DNA of 64,000 nucleotides from Candidatus Avelusimicrobium stercoris (GCA_002432025.1 DJFE01000031.1:17579-81578); one strand, 5' to 3'; positions 32,381 to 40,392 are shown, numbered from the stretch's first letter. Notes: generated from the letters alone by a model not told the origin. Numbers and translations: made by a program.

Positions 32381-33952
32381 TCAATTACGGCCCGTTTCTT
32401 TTAACAATTCCCGGTACATTGCCAGTTGGGCGCCATAGGCTTCGGCCGCCTGTTTTGGCGTGTATTCACTGCGGTACGTCCAGTTTTGCTCGCCCACCGT
32501 TCCAGGCGTATTCACGCGGTCCGTGGTGCCAATAATATCCTGCCACGAAAAAAGCGTAATGGCGGAATTGGAACCCAACACACGGCGCAAAATAGCGCGC
32601 TGGGTATCCAAATTAAAGGGCACATTTCCGTCTGTTTTTTGGGCGGAAATCATTTCCCAAATGTTCGCGCGTTCGTGCTGGTCCATCGTCTCCCACCAGC
32701 CGCGTACCGTTTCGGTATCGTGCGTAGAAGTAGTGGCTAAGGACACCACGGGATAATTGCGCGGTTCGCGGTAATAGCCGTTGTCCTCGCGTTCCCAGCG
32801 CAACACCTTGTAGCCTGGGATACGCAAATCCACCAACATCCGGCGGACATAATTCGGGATAACGCCTAAATCTTCGCCCACGGGCAATTTGCCTTTGGCC
32901 TCATCCAATACCATACGCAAGAAATTATACCCGCGGTCAATTTGGTTCTGCTCGCCCTCAATGTCAAAGGCGCCCTGTTCATCGCCCGGCGCAAAAACAT
33001 AGGTGCGGAAGAACCCCACCAAGTGGTCTAATCGGAAGATATCATATAATTCCGTTACGCGGCGGATTTTGCGCCGCCACAGGCTTAAATTATGGCTGTG
33101 CTGGTACACCCAGTCATAGGCCGGGAGTCCCCAGCGCTGCCCACCCTTGGAAAATTGGTCCGCCGGAGCGCCGATTTCGTACCCCAAGCGGTAGTTTTCC
33201 CGCTCGGACCACACTTCGGCACTGTCCAAATTCGTGCCAAAGGGAATATCGCCAAAAATCAGCACGCCCTTTTCCCGTGCAACGGTTTTGGCTTTGCGCA
33301 GTTGCAAATCTAAAATCCATTGTACATAGGCAAAGAAATTAACGTACTCGCGGTATTGCGCTTCAAACGCGTTTACGGCACTTGGTTCAAAATTTTTAAG
33401 GCCTTCGGGCCAAGCGGTCCACGTCTGCCATTTGTAAAATTCCTTTACCGCACGGAACAGTGCATAACCGCGCAACCAGCCGGATTCCGCCGCCTGATAG
33501 GCTTCAAACGCTTGAAAACGCGCGGAATTAACGGCGGCTTCGGCCTGCAAAAAGTGCTTATATCCCAGCCACAAGGCCTTTAATTTGGCTTGTTTCACCG
33601 CGTTAAACGGCGCGCGCTTGGCCTGGTGCCACGCGGCAATATTTGCGGACAAAGAGGCTACATAATTTTTGGCCTCTTGGCTGGCGTTAATATCCTCCAC
33701 CGACGAAATATCCGCATACACCGGGTCAGTGGCAAAGGCGCTCATCGCCGAATACGGGCACGTTTCGCCGGGGGCCGTTTCCTGCAACGGCAGGATTTGT
33801 ACGATTTTTGTTCCCAGCGAAGCAAAAAATTCCGTCCACTCTATTAAGGAAGCAAAATCGCCCACGCCCCAGTCGCTATCCGTCTTCATTGCGGAAAGCG
33901 GCAACAAAATACCGTTTAAGCGGCCGGAAAGCACTTGGTCTTGTATCGTCAT
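32381..33952 (-). CDS. malQ: 4-alpha-glucanotransferase (amylomaltase, GH77)
   Basis: 523 residues. Transfers alpha-1,4-glucan segments between maltodextrins in the cytosol. Seen: the N-terminal GVGDFASLIEW and CPYSAMSAFATDPVYAD blocks, the nucleophile Asp in DIFRLDHLVGFF, the acid Glu in PVGEDLGVIP, and STHDTETVRGWW. ATG 33952 lies one base after the ridA stop; a longer reading to 33976 is less likely. Its link to RidA is positional only. Confidence 0.95.
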   Translation of the reverse strand: MTIQDQVLSGRLNGILLPLSAMKTDSDWGVGDFASLIEWTEFFASLGTKIVQILPLQETAPGETCPYSAMSAFATDPVYADISSVEDINASQEAKNYVASLSANIAAWHQAKRAPFNAVKQAKLKALWLGYKHFLQAEAAVNSARFQAFEAYQAAESGWLRGYALFRAVKEFYKWQTWTAWPEGLKNFEPSAVNAFEAQYREYVNFFAYVQWILDLQLRKAKTVAREKGVLIFGDIPFGTNLDSAEVWSERENYRLGYEIGAPADQFSKGGQRWGLPAYDWVYQHSHNLSLWRRKIRRVTELYDIFRLDHLVGFFRTYVFAPGDEQGAFDIEGEQNQIDRGYNFLRMVLDEAKGKLPVGEDLGVIPNYVRRMLVDLRIPGYKVLRWEREDNGYYREPRNYPVVSLATTSTHDTETVRGWWETMDQHERANIWEMISAQKTDGNVPFNLDTQRAILRRVLGSNSAITLFSWQDIIGTTDRVNTPGTVGEQNWTYRSEYTPKQAAEAYGAQLAMYRELLKETGRN

Positions 33953-33953
33953 A

Positions 33954-34331
33954 TTATTTTTTGGCGATGGCTTCAATTTCTACCGCACTGCCTTTGGGCA
34001 AAGCCACTACCTGAATCGTGCTGCGGGCCGGCGGATTTTCTTTAAAGAAAGACGCATACGTTGCGTTCATTTCCGCAAATTTAGTTAAATCAGTCATATA
34101 AACGGTGGTTTTGACGACGTGTTTCAACGAGCAGCCGGCTTCCTTTAAAATATTTTCCAAATTATTTAAAATCAGTTCGGTTTGCACCTGCACATCGCCG
34201 CTGTAAATTTCGCCGGTAACCGGGTCCACCGGCAGTACGCCGGACGTAAAAATAAAACCGCCGTCCTCTACGGCTTGGGAATAGGGCCCAATGGCTTTGG
34301 GCGCATTATTGGAATTGATAACTTTTTTCAT
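33954..34331 (-). CDS. ridA: RidA-family enamine/imine deaminase
   Basis: 125 residues. Hydrolyses reactive enamine/imine intermediates from PLP enzymes such as threonine dehydratase. Seen: the NAPKAIGPYSQAV start, the Arg in ARSTIQV that binds substrate carboxylate, and the Glu in VEIEAIA near the end. GAGGGG precedes ATG 34331; the open frame extends to 34433 but without support. Operon with malQ. Confidence 0.95.
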   Translation of the reverse strand: MKKVINSNNAPKAIGPYSQAVEDGGFIFTSGVLPVDPVTGEIYSGDVQVQTELILNNLENILKEAGCSLKHVVKTTVYMTDLTKFAEMNATYASFFKENPPARSTIQVVALPKGSAVEIEAIAKK

Positions 34332-34508
34332 ATACCCCTCACAAATAATTTCGGGCAGAGGCCCGTCTGTTATATGGTAGCAAGAGGGGCGGGGGTTGTC
34401 AAACTTTTTAAAGTAAAAATATGTTTGACGCAAAACTGGAAAAAGTGTTATAATAAATTATCAAAAGAAAGCCCGAAGTTGAGAAGTTAAAAATAAAAAA
34501 TAAATTTC

Positions 34509-34537
34509 TTGCACAACGGCAAAACTTTTAGTATAAT
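34509..34537 (+). promoter_or_regulatory. Promoter of the tRNA-Lys/tRNA-Glu pair
   Basis: TTGCAC (34509-34514) and TATAAT (34532-34537) are 17 bp apart, about 60 bases before the first tRNA. Confidence 0.75.
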
Positions 34538-34600
34538 ATTTATGTTGGGTTTAACCCAAGACTTGATTAAACCCAGATAGTTTTTTTGACTGCTTTTTAT

Positions 34601-34672
34601 GCGCTCGTAGCTCAGTGGTAGAGCATCCGCCTTTTAAGCGGGGGGCCGTGAGTTCAAGTCTCACCGGGCGCA
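34601..34672 (+). tRNA. tRNA-Lys (UUU anticodon)
   Basis: Acceptor GCGCTCG pairs with CGGGCGC (one wobble). The anticodon loop CTTTTAA gives TTT. The T-loop is TTCAAGT. CCA is not encoded. Confidence 0.96.
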
Positions 34673-34681
34673 CTTTCAAAT

Positions 34682-34753
34682 GCCCTCTTCGTCTATCGGT
34701 TAGGACGTCGGATTTTCAATCCGAAAAGGGGAGTTCGATTCTCCCAGAGGGCG
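34682..34753 (+). tRNA. tRNA-Glu (UUC anticodon)
   Basis: Acceptor GCCCTCT pairs with AGAGGGC. Stem TCGGA/TCCGA encloses loop TTTTCAA, giving TTC. Nine bases after tRNA-Lys, so cotranscribed. CCA is not encoded. Confidence 0.96.
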
Positions 34754-34884
34754 TTTTTATTTTGTCTTCGCAGTTAGGCGTTTTACAAGGAAGAGGCCGA
34801 GATCCCTCTTCCTTTTTTATTGTCTTTTTCCCCTTTTTACGACGGGAAAAGCCCACACACAAACAGAAAAGTTATAATATAGGT

Positions 34885-35919
34885 ATGAAGCGGCTATTTT
34901 CCCTTTTACTGGCGTGCCTGCTGGCGGCGTGCAGTTCAATGATTCCGTATAAGGACCAAAACCTGGACTATTTAAACGGCATTGAGCAAAACCCCGACGC
35001 TTACCGCGGGCAAGTGGTTTCCTTCGGCGGCGAGGTACAAGGCGCGACCGAGGACACCTTGCGCCTGCGCCTCGTGTTAAAAATAGACGCGCCGCTCTAT
35101 TATTACGCCACGGGGAAGGGCGATTCGCTTTCCTATGAACTGCTTTTAGTCAGTTTTAATAAAAAGGGTATGCCGCAAATGACGGGCCTGCAAAAAGGGC
35201 ACCATATTAAGGTGTTGGCACGCGTAAGCAGTTACGAAAAGCGCAAAAATTTTACAGGCAAGGATATTGCGGTATTGCATTTACTGGCGTTTGCCATCAC
35301 AGACCGCACCACAAACAAGGATTTCTTCCGCCCGGAATCCCCGGACAAACAACTGTATGAATCTTGGAAAAAGGGCCGCCTGTTTTTTGAGGACTCTGCC
35401 CAAGATATTATTAAAAAGTATCCCGCGCCTGCGCCTGTAAAATTGGCCCCGGTTGTGCCGGCCCCGGTGGGAATAAAAGAGGAACCCCAAGAGGAAAAAC
35501 AACCCGAAAAGGCGCTTGTTTTTGACCCTGAGGATCCGCCCTTTATTCTGCCGCCGGACCCCAAGCCGGAGGAAACAGAGCAAGAGGAAACTCCGCAAGG
35601 CTCCGCCGAAAATAGTGAACAAACACCCGTGGAAACGGCTGAACCACAGCAAGAAAATGCGTCCCAAACGCCCGTCTTGGAGTCTGAAAACAACGCGCAA
35701 ACAGAAGAAATTCCCGCCGCCCAACTGGATGAAAATTCCGCCACTTTGCCAGAAAACACTCTTTTGACCGAACAAAAAGAGGCGGAAAATGAAAAAATTT
35801 CCGAATCCGTTTCCGCGCTGATTTCTGCCACTCCTTCCGACGATAAAAACTCCGAAAACGGCACCATCACCGACGAGAAAACCATTTCCCCCGACGGAGA
35901 AAACGCTCCTTTAAATTAA
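34885..35919 (+). CDS. Lipoprotein with OB-fold-like domain and long Pro/Glu-rich tail
   Basis: 344 residues from ATG 34885. The signal ends in LLAAC-SS, so the protein is lipidated. Residues about 30-140 are beta-rich (AYRGQVVSFGGEVQGA; HHIKVLARVSSYEK), like OB-fold or Slp-type outer-membrane lipoproteins. The last 200 residues are low-complexity, rich in Glu, Pro, Thr and Asn. A perfect TATAAT (34873-34878) ends six bases before the ATG and there is no Shine-Dalgarno, so the mRNA is probably leaderless. Function unknown. Confidence 0.82.
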   Translation: MKRLFSLLLACLLAACSSMIPYKDQNLDYLNGIEQNPDAYRGQVVSFGGEVQGATEDTLRLRLVLKIDAPLYYYATGKGDSLSYELLLVSFNKKGMPQMTGLQKGHHIKVLARVSSYEKRKNFTGKDIAVLHLLAFAITDRTTNKDFFRPESPDKQLYESWKKGRLFFEDSAQDIIKKYPAPAPVKLAPVVPAPVGIKEEPQEEKQPEKALVFDPEDPPFILPPDPKPEETEQEETPQGSAENSEQTPVETAEPQQENASQTPVLESENNAQTEEIPAAQLDENSATLPENTLLTEQKEAENEKISESVSALISATPSDDKNSENGTITDEKTISPDGENAPLN

Positions 35920-35946
35920 CTCCCCCAAAATAACAAAAAAATTTGC

Positions 35947-35974
35947 TTGCAAAATTCTAAAAATTTGTTACAAT
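35947..35974 (+). promoter_or_regulatory. Promoter of the exported HHI-motif gene
   Basis: TTGCAA (35947-35952) and TACAAT (35969-35974) are 16 bp apart; AAAGGAG and ATG 36002 follow. Confidence 0.65.
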
Positions 35975-36001
35975 GGGGGAAAGAAGGAAAGGAGCGAGTG
36001 T

Positions 36002-36811
36002 ATGAAAAAACTGCTAGTTATCCTCATCACGTTGGTATTAAGTAACACCGCCGTCTTCTCCCAAAACGCCTACAAGGTACTGCGTTCTGCACCTACCCGT
36101 GTGGGCAAAATAGAAACCCTCGCCGTTCCGCGCTTTACCCGCCACATTACCGCGCCAGCCAACCAAGCCAAGTTGGCCACAAAAGTAGCCCAATTGTATT
36201 CCGCCAATCCGACAAAGGGCTATTTCCGCAGCACTACTTTTAGCAACAAACATTGGCCCAATACTACCGTTAAACAGTTTGTCATTTCTACGGCCTTTAA
36301 AGCGCCAATTCTGCGCGAGCCCAGCACCTTGTGGGGCAGTTACCGCTATTTAAAGGAATTGGTGCGCCTGTCGCAGGAACCGGGCGCCGTAGCCAAAGGG
36401 TACGAACGGAAATGGCGCAAAATCCGCGATGTAGCCACCTACCGCGGCGTACACCACATTGTAAACAAAAGCACGCTTAAAGAAATTTACACGCGCAAAA
36501 AAATTAAATCCCAAAACAACCATAAACCTTACCCGGTTAAATTGGGCGAAATGCAAAACGATGCACCCGGCATTATCCACCCGTTCCACGGGAACCCGGA
36601 ATATGCGCCTATGTTCCACAACATCAACCACCAGTTGGCTTTGTACGATGAGGGCGGTGTGAGAGCGATTATTTTGGATTACTTTAACAATATGCAGGAA
36701 CTGCATAAACTCTACCCCAATGAAGCCCCCGTTATTTATCAGGAAATGGTGGATAACACGTTAAAAGAAGCCGAATTGTGGGCGGCCACCTACCGCTTAC
36801 GCTGGAAATAA
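36002..36811 (+). CDS. Exported protein with HNH-like HHI motif
   Basis: 269 residues. A signal peptide (about 1-20, MKKLLVILITLVLSNTAVFS) precedes a basic N-terminal region. The C-terminal half has TYRGVHHIVNKSTLK and, further on, DAPGIIHPFHGNPEY and MFHNINHQLAL, a histidine pattern reminiscent of HNH/toxin nuclease folds. Catalytic residues cannot be assigned with confidence. A strong ribosome-binding site and promoter precede it and a terminator follows, so it is a single-gene unit. Confidence 0.75.
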   Translation: MKKLLVILITLVLSNTAVFSQNAYKVLRSAPTRVGKIETLAVPRFTRHITAPANQAKLATKVAQLYSANPTKGYFRSTTFSNKHWPNTTVKQFVISTAFKAPILREPSTLWGSYRYLKELVRLSQEPGAVAKGYERKWRKIRDVATYRGVHHIVNKSTLKEIYTRKKIKSQNNHKPYPVKLGEMQNDAPGIIHPFHGNPEYAPMFHNINHQLALYDEGGVRAIILDYFNNMQELHKLYPNEAPVIYQEMVDNTLKEAELWAATYRLRWK

Positions 36812-36830
36812 AACGTATTTGAAGAAATTG

Positions 36831-36860
36831 AACCCCCGCGAATTATGCGGGGGTTTTTTA
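36831..36860 (+). terminator. Terminator of the HHI-motif gene
   Basis: AACCCCCGC pairs with GCGGGGGTT, followed by six T residues. Confidence 0.85.
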
Positions 36861-36897
36861 TGGTAAAAACTGCCTATACTGTTTTTATAAAACAAAA

Positions 36898-36934
36898 GTC
36901 ATACTGGAAAGTTTCTGTCCAGTATCTGTTGTTT
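36898..36934. repeat. Left half of the paired-hairpin repeat
   Basis: GTC, then stem ATACTGGA and TCCAGTAT around a 9-nt loop AAGTTTCTG, then CTGTTGTTTT. The right half is missing. Confidence 0.7.
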
Positions 36935-36986
36935 TCCACTTTTTGAGTAACAATATTTCCCGACTGACAACTTTTTCTTTTAAGAA

Positions 36987-37018
36987 ATACCCCGGCTCAA
37001 AAAGCGGGCCGGGGTATG
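36987..37018 (-). terminator. Terminator-like hairpin after the pilin
   Basis: ATACCCCGGC pairs with GCCGGGGTAT across a 10-nt loop. The T run is short. Confidence 0.5.
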
Positions 37019-37028
37019 CTAAAAACTT

Positions 37029-37586
37029 TTAATGGACAGAGGTTTCAAAGCCCGTGGCGGGAGGCGGACAGGTAGCCTCGCCATTGTTACAGCAAGTGGC
37101 CACCGGGTCGCTGATTCCGCAATAGTCTGCGCATAATTCTTGCCCGCGTTCGTTATCGCCGTAGCATTGGGTATAATCGCTCGCGTAAAAGCGGGTTAAA
37201 TGGTAATGGTAGCGCAGGTTCTCGCTGTTGGCGTCTCCGTCTGCGGTGCGGGTGGCGGTAGCGAAACCGTCGCCGTAGGTTACCACGTCTGAAAGGGCTA
37301 CCGTAAAACCGTTTCCTTGCGGCCCTTTGGTATAAAAGGTATTCCCGTCGCCCGCGTTCGGCCCCGTAGCGGCGTTGACGTCCAATCCCTTAGCGCGCGA
37401 GGTATAGCGGCTAATTTGCATATATTTGCGCATTTGCGCCTGGGAAATAGAGTCCAACAGCGTTACGGCCTCCATCATACGGGCGCGCTCCACAGCCTTG
37501 AAATAAAGTGGCACAGCGGCCGAAGCCAAAATGCCCATAATGAGTACAACAACTAATAATTCAATTAAGGTAAAGCCTTTTTTCAT
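37029..37586 (-). CDS. Type IV pilin-like protein with Cys-rich tail
   Basis: 185 residues. Prepilin peptidase site KKG-FTLIELLVVVLIMGILA, with Glu at mature position 5, followed by the long N-terminal helix. The C-terminal part is beta-rich and has Cys residues in CYGDNERGQELCADYC and CCNNGEATC. AAGGAG precedes the ATG; a TTGCAT/TAAACT-type promoter and a short 5' palindrome (AAACTATATATAGTTT) lie upstream. Four pilin or pilin-like genes share this region. Could be a major or a minor pilin. Confidence 0.93.
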   Translation of the reverse strand: MKKGFTLIELLVVVLIMGILASAAVPLYFKAVERARMMEAVTLLDSISQAQMRKYMQISRYTSRAKGLDVNAATGPNAGDGNTFYTKGPQGNGFTVALSDVVTYGDGFATATRTADGDANSENLRYHYHLTRFYASDYTQCYGDNERGQELCADYCGISDPVATCCNNGEATCPPPATGFETSVH

Positions 37587-37690
37587 AATACTCCTTACAA
37601 CATAACGGTTAAACTATATATAGTTTAGCAGTAAAAAAAGGTTTAATGCAAGTGGGGGGCGGGTTTTATGAAAGAAAGGCAATAACGCCA

Positions 37691-37719
37691 GATTTCCGAC
37701 TACGACACTCGGGAATGAC
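37691..37719. repeat. Single-hairpin repeat ending in ATGAC
   Basis: Stem ATTTCCGA with TCGGGAAT around loop CTACGACAC; the same loop as other copies, with one mismatch in the stem. Confidence 0.7.
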
Positions 37720-37773
37720 AATTTGGAATAACGAAACTTACCCGAACACACCGGAAATATTCTGGAATGTCAA

Positions 37774-38058
37774 TTAAAAACAAATTTCTTCATACAAATC
37801 ACGCCAAGAGGGATTAAATTCATTAATCAAACGTTCTTTCCAATCTCTGTTCCATTTTTTCAAAGTTTTTTCGCGTTCTATGGCAGTGGCAATATCGTTA
37901 AAACTTTCATAATAAACAAGTTTATTCAAATGATATCGTTCCGTAAAACCTGCAATGGCTTTCGTTCTGTGTTCATACACGCGGCGAATAAGATTATTAG
38001 TAACCCCAATGTAAAGGACGGTATTTGTAGCATTGGTAAGAATATAAGTAAAAGCCAT
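37774..38058 (-). CDS. GIY-YIG nuclease domain protein (YhbQ/UPF0213-like)
   Basis: 94 residues. FTYILTN...VLYIGVTNNLIRR supplies the GIY-YIG core, with Arg in RRVYEHR and Glu in AIEREKTLKKWNR. Small stand-alone GIY-YIG proteins of this size are widespread and of unclear role. ATG 38058 is preceded at six bases by TATAAT with a TG extension (38065-38070, minus strand), so a leaderless mRNA is likely. The frame continues to 38310 only through repeats, which I reject. It lies between two repeat clusters in the pilin region. Confidence 0.88.
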   Translation of the reverse strand: MAFTYILTNATNTVLYIGVTNNLIRRVYEHRTKAIAGFTERYHLNKLVYYESFNDIATAIEREKTLKKWNRDWKERLINEFNPSWRDLYEEICF

Positions 38059-38101
38059 AAGCGTATTATAACAAATAAGGTGAGATTTATTTAATAACGA
38101 C

Positions 38102-38131
38102 GGATTCCCGACTACGACACTCGGGAATGAC
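38102..38131. repeat. Single-hairpin repeat ending in ATGAC
   Basis: Stem ATTCCCGA with TCGGGAAT around loop CTACGACAC, then GAC. Confidence 0.75.
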
Positions 38132-38146
38132 GGCTCCGCTTGTGTT

Positions 38147-38239
38147 GTCATCCCCGAGGGTTTCTGTCGGGGATCTGTTGTTTCGTAAGAGAAACACAAC
38201 AGCAACGACAGATTCCCGACTACGGCATTCGGGAATGAC
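38147..38239. repeat. Full paired-hairpin repeat
   Basis: Left hairpin: GTC + ATCCCCGA/TCGGGGAT with loop GGGTTTCTG. Centre: CTGTTGTTT and AAACACAACAG, also able to pair. Right hairpin: ATTCCCGA/TCGGGAAT with loop CTACGGCAT, ending GAC. The intergenic stretch 38059-38549 is almost entirely such elements. Confidence 0.85.
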
Positions 38240-38361
38240 AAATTGGATGCGCAAGGACCGCACGGGTACCACTCGGGAATGACGACAGGACAAAGCAAAG
38301 CGCGTCGCACGGTCCCTAGCGGGCCGCCACACGCGGAAATGACGACTATTCCCCTTTGGCT

Positions 38362-38463
38362 GTCATCCCGGGCGTGGACCCGGGATCCAGTCTGTTTATT
38401 AGAAAAAACCTTATTCTATTTCTGGATTCTAGGTTCCCGCTTGTATGCGGGCCCTGGAATGAC
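38362..38463. repeat. Paired-hairpin repeat, second subtype
   Basis: GTC + ATCCCGGG/CCCGGGAT with loop CGTGGA, CCAGTCTGTTTA spacer, then a long right hairpin starting ATTCTAGG and closing CCTGGAAT + GAC. Nearly the same as 40290-40392 but with paired substitutions in the stems. Confidence 0.8.
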
Positions 38464-38494
38464 AATACAATAAACTTATGTATTTTCCCACACA

Positions 38495-38521
38495 AAAAAC
38501 CCCGCACGGGGCGGGGTTTTG
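38495..38521 (-). terminator. Terminator of the major pilin-like gene
   Basis: AAAACCCCGC and GCGGGGTTTT flank a short loop, with an A run (T on the minus strand). Confidence 0.8.
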
Positions 38522-38549
38522 GTATTCACCAAATAAAACTTCTTTGCTA

Positions 38550-39077
38550 CTAGTCGTTGTTGACCGGAGCGGCGCAAGCAGTGGTGGCACCCGTGCTGCA
38601 GCAAGAATCCACAGGGGAGTCAATACCGCAGAAGTCAGCGCACAACGCTTTACCGTTGTTATCCGTACCGTTGCAGGTGGTGTCGCGGTTCGCATAGTAG
38701 CGGGTCAAGTTGTAGCTATACTGCAAGGTGCTTCCAGATTCCGGCACGCGGGTAGCGGTAGCAATACCACCAGTATAAGAGGTACCAGCCAAGGAGATGG
38801 CAAAGCCGTTTTTGCCCTGACCTTTCGTATAGAAAGTGGAACCAGAGGCACCTTTCGGGGCAACGTCCAAGCCAGAGAAGGCGGTCGTGTACTTGTTCAC
38901 TTGCATATATTTGCGCTGTTGCGCATCAGCAATGTTCGCGAGCAAGGTTACGGCTTCCGTCATACGGGAGCGTTCAACCGCTTTAAAATACTGCGGCATA
39001 GCCATAGCAGCCAAAATGCCGAGGATCAATACGACCACCAGCAATTCAATCAGGGTAAAACCCTTCTTATTATTCAT
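38550..39077 (-). CDS. Type IV pilin-like protein (probable major pilin)
   Basis: 175 residues. Prepilin site NNKKG-FTLIELLVVVLILGILA, Glu5 present, then AVERSRMTEAVTLLANIADAQQRKYMQ. C-terminal Cys pattern CNGTDNNGKALCADFC and DSCCSTG pairs with the other pilin. It has the best promoter in the region (TTGACA-17-TAAAAT), a strong AGGAGG ribosome-binding site, a 5'-end stem-loop and its own terminator, all of which suggest high expression. Confidence 0.94.
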   Translation of the reverse strand: MNNKKGFTLIELLVVVLILGILAAMAMPQYFKAVERSRMTEAVTLLANIADAQQRKYMQVNKYTTAFSGLDVAPKGASGSTFYTKGQGKNGFAISLAGTSYTGGIATATRVPESGSTLQYSYNLTRYYANRDTTCNGTDNNGKALCADFCGIDSPVDSCCSTGATTACAAPVNND

Positions 39078-39114
39078 AAAACCTCCTACAGTTTTATATA
39101 TAAGTTTAGTTTTA

Positions 39115-39131
39115 TAGCCCCCTAGGGGCTA
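39115..39131 (-). promoter_or_regulatory. 5'-terminal stem-loop of the pilin mRNA
   Basis: TAGCCCC and GGGGCTA form a 7-bp stem with a 3-nt loop, at the predicted 5' end of the transcript. Such structures protect mRNA from decay. Confidence 0.55.
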
Positions 39132-39138
39132 CATTTTC

Positions 39139-39167
39139 ATTTTAATAAGGATTAAAAGCGTTGTCAA
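39139..39167 (-). promoter_or_regulatory. Strong promoter of the pilin gene
   Basis: TTGACA (39162-39167) and TAAAAT (39139-39144) on the minus strand, 17 bp apart. The start should fall near 39132, directly before a stem-loop. Confidence 0.85.
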
Positions 39168-39194
39168 GCCCTAAATTTGAAAATAGGACCTAAA

Positions 39195-39746
39195 TTATTT
39201 TTGCACTTTTTCCTCTTCGGACGTTTCTTGCGGGACGCGGAGTTTTTCCAGTTCCGCCGTCAGTTTATTGCATAAATATTTGGCAATTTTCCCCTCCGCC
39301 TTGCAAGCAAAATCTCCCTCGGCAAGCGACATTTCCAACGTGTAACCAAACAGCCCGCCCTTGCGCACGGCCGTAACGGTGCCTTCGGTTTTCTCTTTAT
39401 TTAATTGCAAATCAAGCGCAAAACCGTCCTTGCCTAAGGCGGCATCTTTGGCAGTAAACGCAAAAAAGCGCGCTTGCCCGACCTCGGGCGCCGCCCCTAA
39501 AAAGCCTTGTTTCTTGGGGATGTTCGGCAAGAATTTATCCAGCGAGGACCAATCGTATGTGTAGGATTTATTTTTAATAAAATATTGGTTTTCCGAGGCG
39601 GATACATTTAAAAGGATACTGACGGCCGCCGCGGCCTTGCTGCCTTCCACGGTGCGCTCGTAAAACGGAAAGAGCCCCGCCAGAATTAGCAGGCCCACAA
39701 GTAAAATAAGGCTAAAACTTTTTAATTCAAATTTTTTCTTTTTCAT
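39195..39746 (-). CDS. Pilin-like membrane protein lacking a prepilin cleavage motif
   Basis: 183 residues. A basic MKKKKFELKSFS start is followed by a span (LILLVGLLILAGLFPFYE) and then ERTVEGSKAAAAVSILLNVSASENQYFI, which mirrors the pilin helix (KAVERARMTEAVTLLDSIAQ...). The GFTLIE site is absent, so it is not processed as a normal pilin and may be a membrane-tethered assembly partner. AAGGGGG precedes ATG 39746. The tail is charged (TSEEEKVQK). Confidence 0.75.
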   Translation of the reverse strand: MKKKKFELKSFSLILLVGLLILAGLFPFYERTVEGSKAAAAVSILLNVSASENQYFIKNKSYTYDWSSLDKFLPNIPKKQGFLGAAPEVGQARFFAFTAKDAALGKDGFALDLQLNKEKTEGTVTAVRKGGLFGYTLEMSLAEGDFACKAEGKIAKYLCNKLTAELEKLRVPQETSEEEKVQK

Positions 39747-39789
39747 AGGATTTTCCCCCTTTTTTGATAATAACAGCCACGGCAACGAC

Positions 39790-39846
39790 GGATTCCCGAA
39801 CGCTCCGCGCCGGACCCTAGCGGGCCGCCTCACACTCGGAAATGAC
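39790..39846. repeat. Divergent repeat with GACCCTAGCGGGCCGCC core
   Basis: Begins GATTCCCGA, ends CTCGGAAATGAC, with a CCCTAGCGGG centre that is shared with a fragment near 38318-38343. Confidence 0.6.
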
Positions 39847-39872
39847 ACGGATGATACTGCTTTTATTAAAAA

Positions 39873-39953
39873 GTCATACTGGAAGGTTTCTGTCCAGTAT
39901 CTATTCCTTGTTTTAACAACAACAGATCCTGGACTACGACTTTCCAGGATGAC
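39873..39953. repeat. Full paired-hairpin repeat
   Basis: Left stem ATACTGGA/TCCAGTAT, loop AGGTTTCTG. Right stem ATCCTGGA/TCCAGGAT, loop CTACGACTT, ending GAC. Same loops as 38147-38239 but different stems on both sides. Confidence 0.85.
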
Positions 39954-40018
39954 GGCTATTTGCCCTTTTGGTGTTTATTTCCAAAGGTTTCTGCCGGACA
40001 CCTGATGTTGTTGCTGTT

Positions 40019-40108
40019 GTCATCCCCGAGGAATTTAGTCGGGGATCTGTTGTTTTGTAAGAGAACAACAGCCACGACAGATTCCCGACTACGGCACTCG
40101 GGAATGAC
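40019..40108. repeat. Full paired-hairpin repeat
   Basis: Left stem ATCCCCGA/TCGGGGAT with a variant loop, central CTGTTGTT and AACAACAG, right stem ATTCCCGA/TCGGGAAT with loop CTACGGCAC. Confidence 0.85.
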
Positions 40109-40289
40109 GACCTTGGGAGCCCGAGCGCTCCGCGCCGGCTGGCTTTCCAGGATGACGGCAACGACCCAAGATGTAGATTCTGAAAACCCTGCGGGCCGCC
40201 AGTTCAGAATGACCCCTATCTTTATAACAGCCTTTTTCCTGGTCTCTGCGGACCGCCAACCCAGAAATAACAACAAGTCCACTCTGATT

Positions 40290-40392
40290 GTCATCCCAGG
40301 CGTGGACCTGGGATCCAGTCTGTTTATAAAGACATTTTCCTTTTTTATTTCTGGATTCCGGGTTCACGCTCGTATGCGCGCCCCGGAATGAC
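40290..40392. repeat. Paired-hairpin repeat, second subtype
   Basis: GTC + ATCCCAGG/CCTGGGAT with loop CGTGGA; right hairpin starts ATTCCGGG and closes CCCGGAAT + GAC. Confidence 0.8.

Noticed and set aside
34332..34433. N-terminal extension of RidA by 34 residues
   Set aside because: No ribosome-binding site, and RidA homology begins at the ATG 34331 preceded by GAGGGG.
38059..38310. N-terminal extension of the GIY-YIG protein by 84 residues
   Set aside because: The extension is translated palindromic repeats; the -10 at 38065-38070 and homology start at 38058.
37691..40392. Possible CRISPR array in the repeat-rich pilin region
   Set aside because: Repeats are palindromic elements of unequal spacing and variable sequence, with no constant repeat-spacer period and no cas genes.
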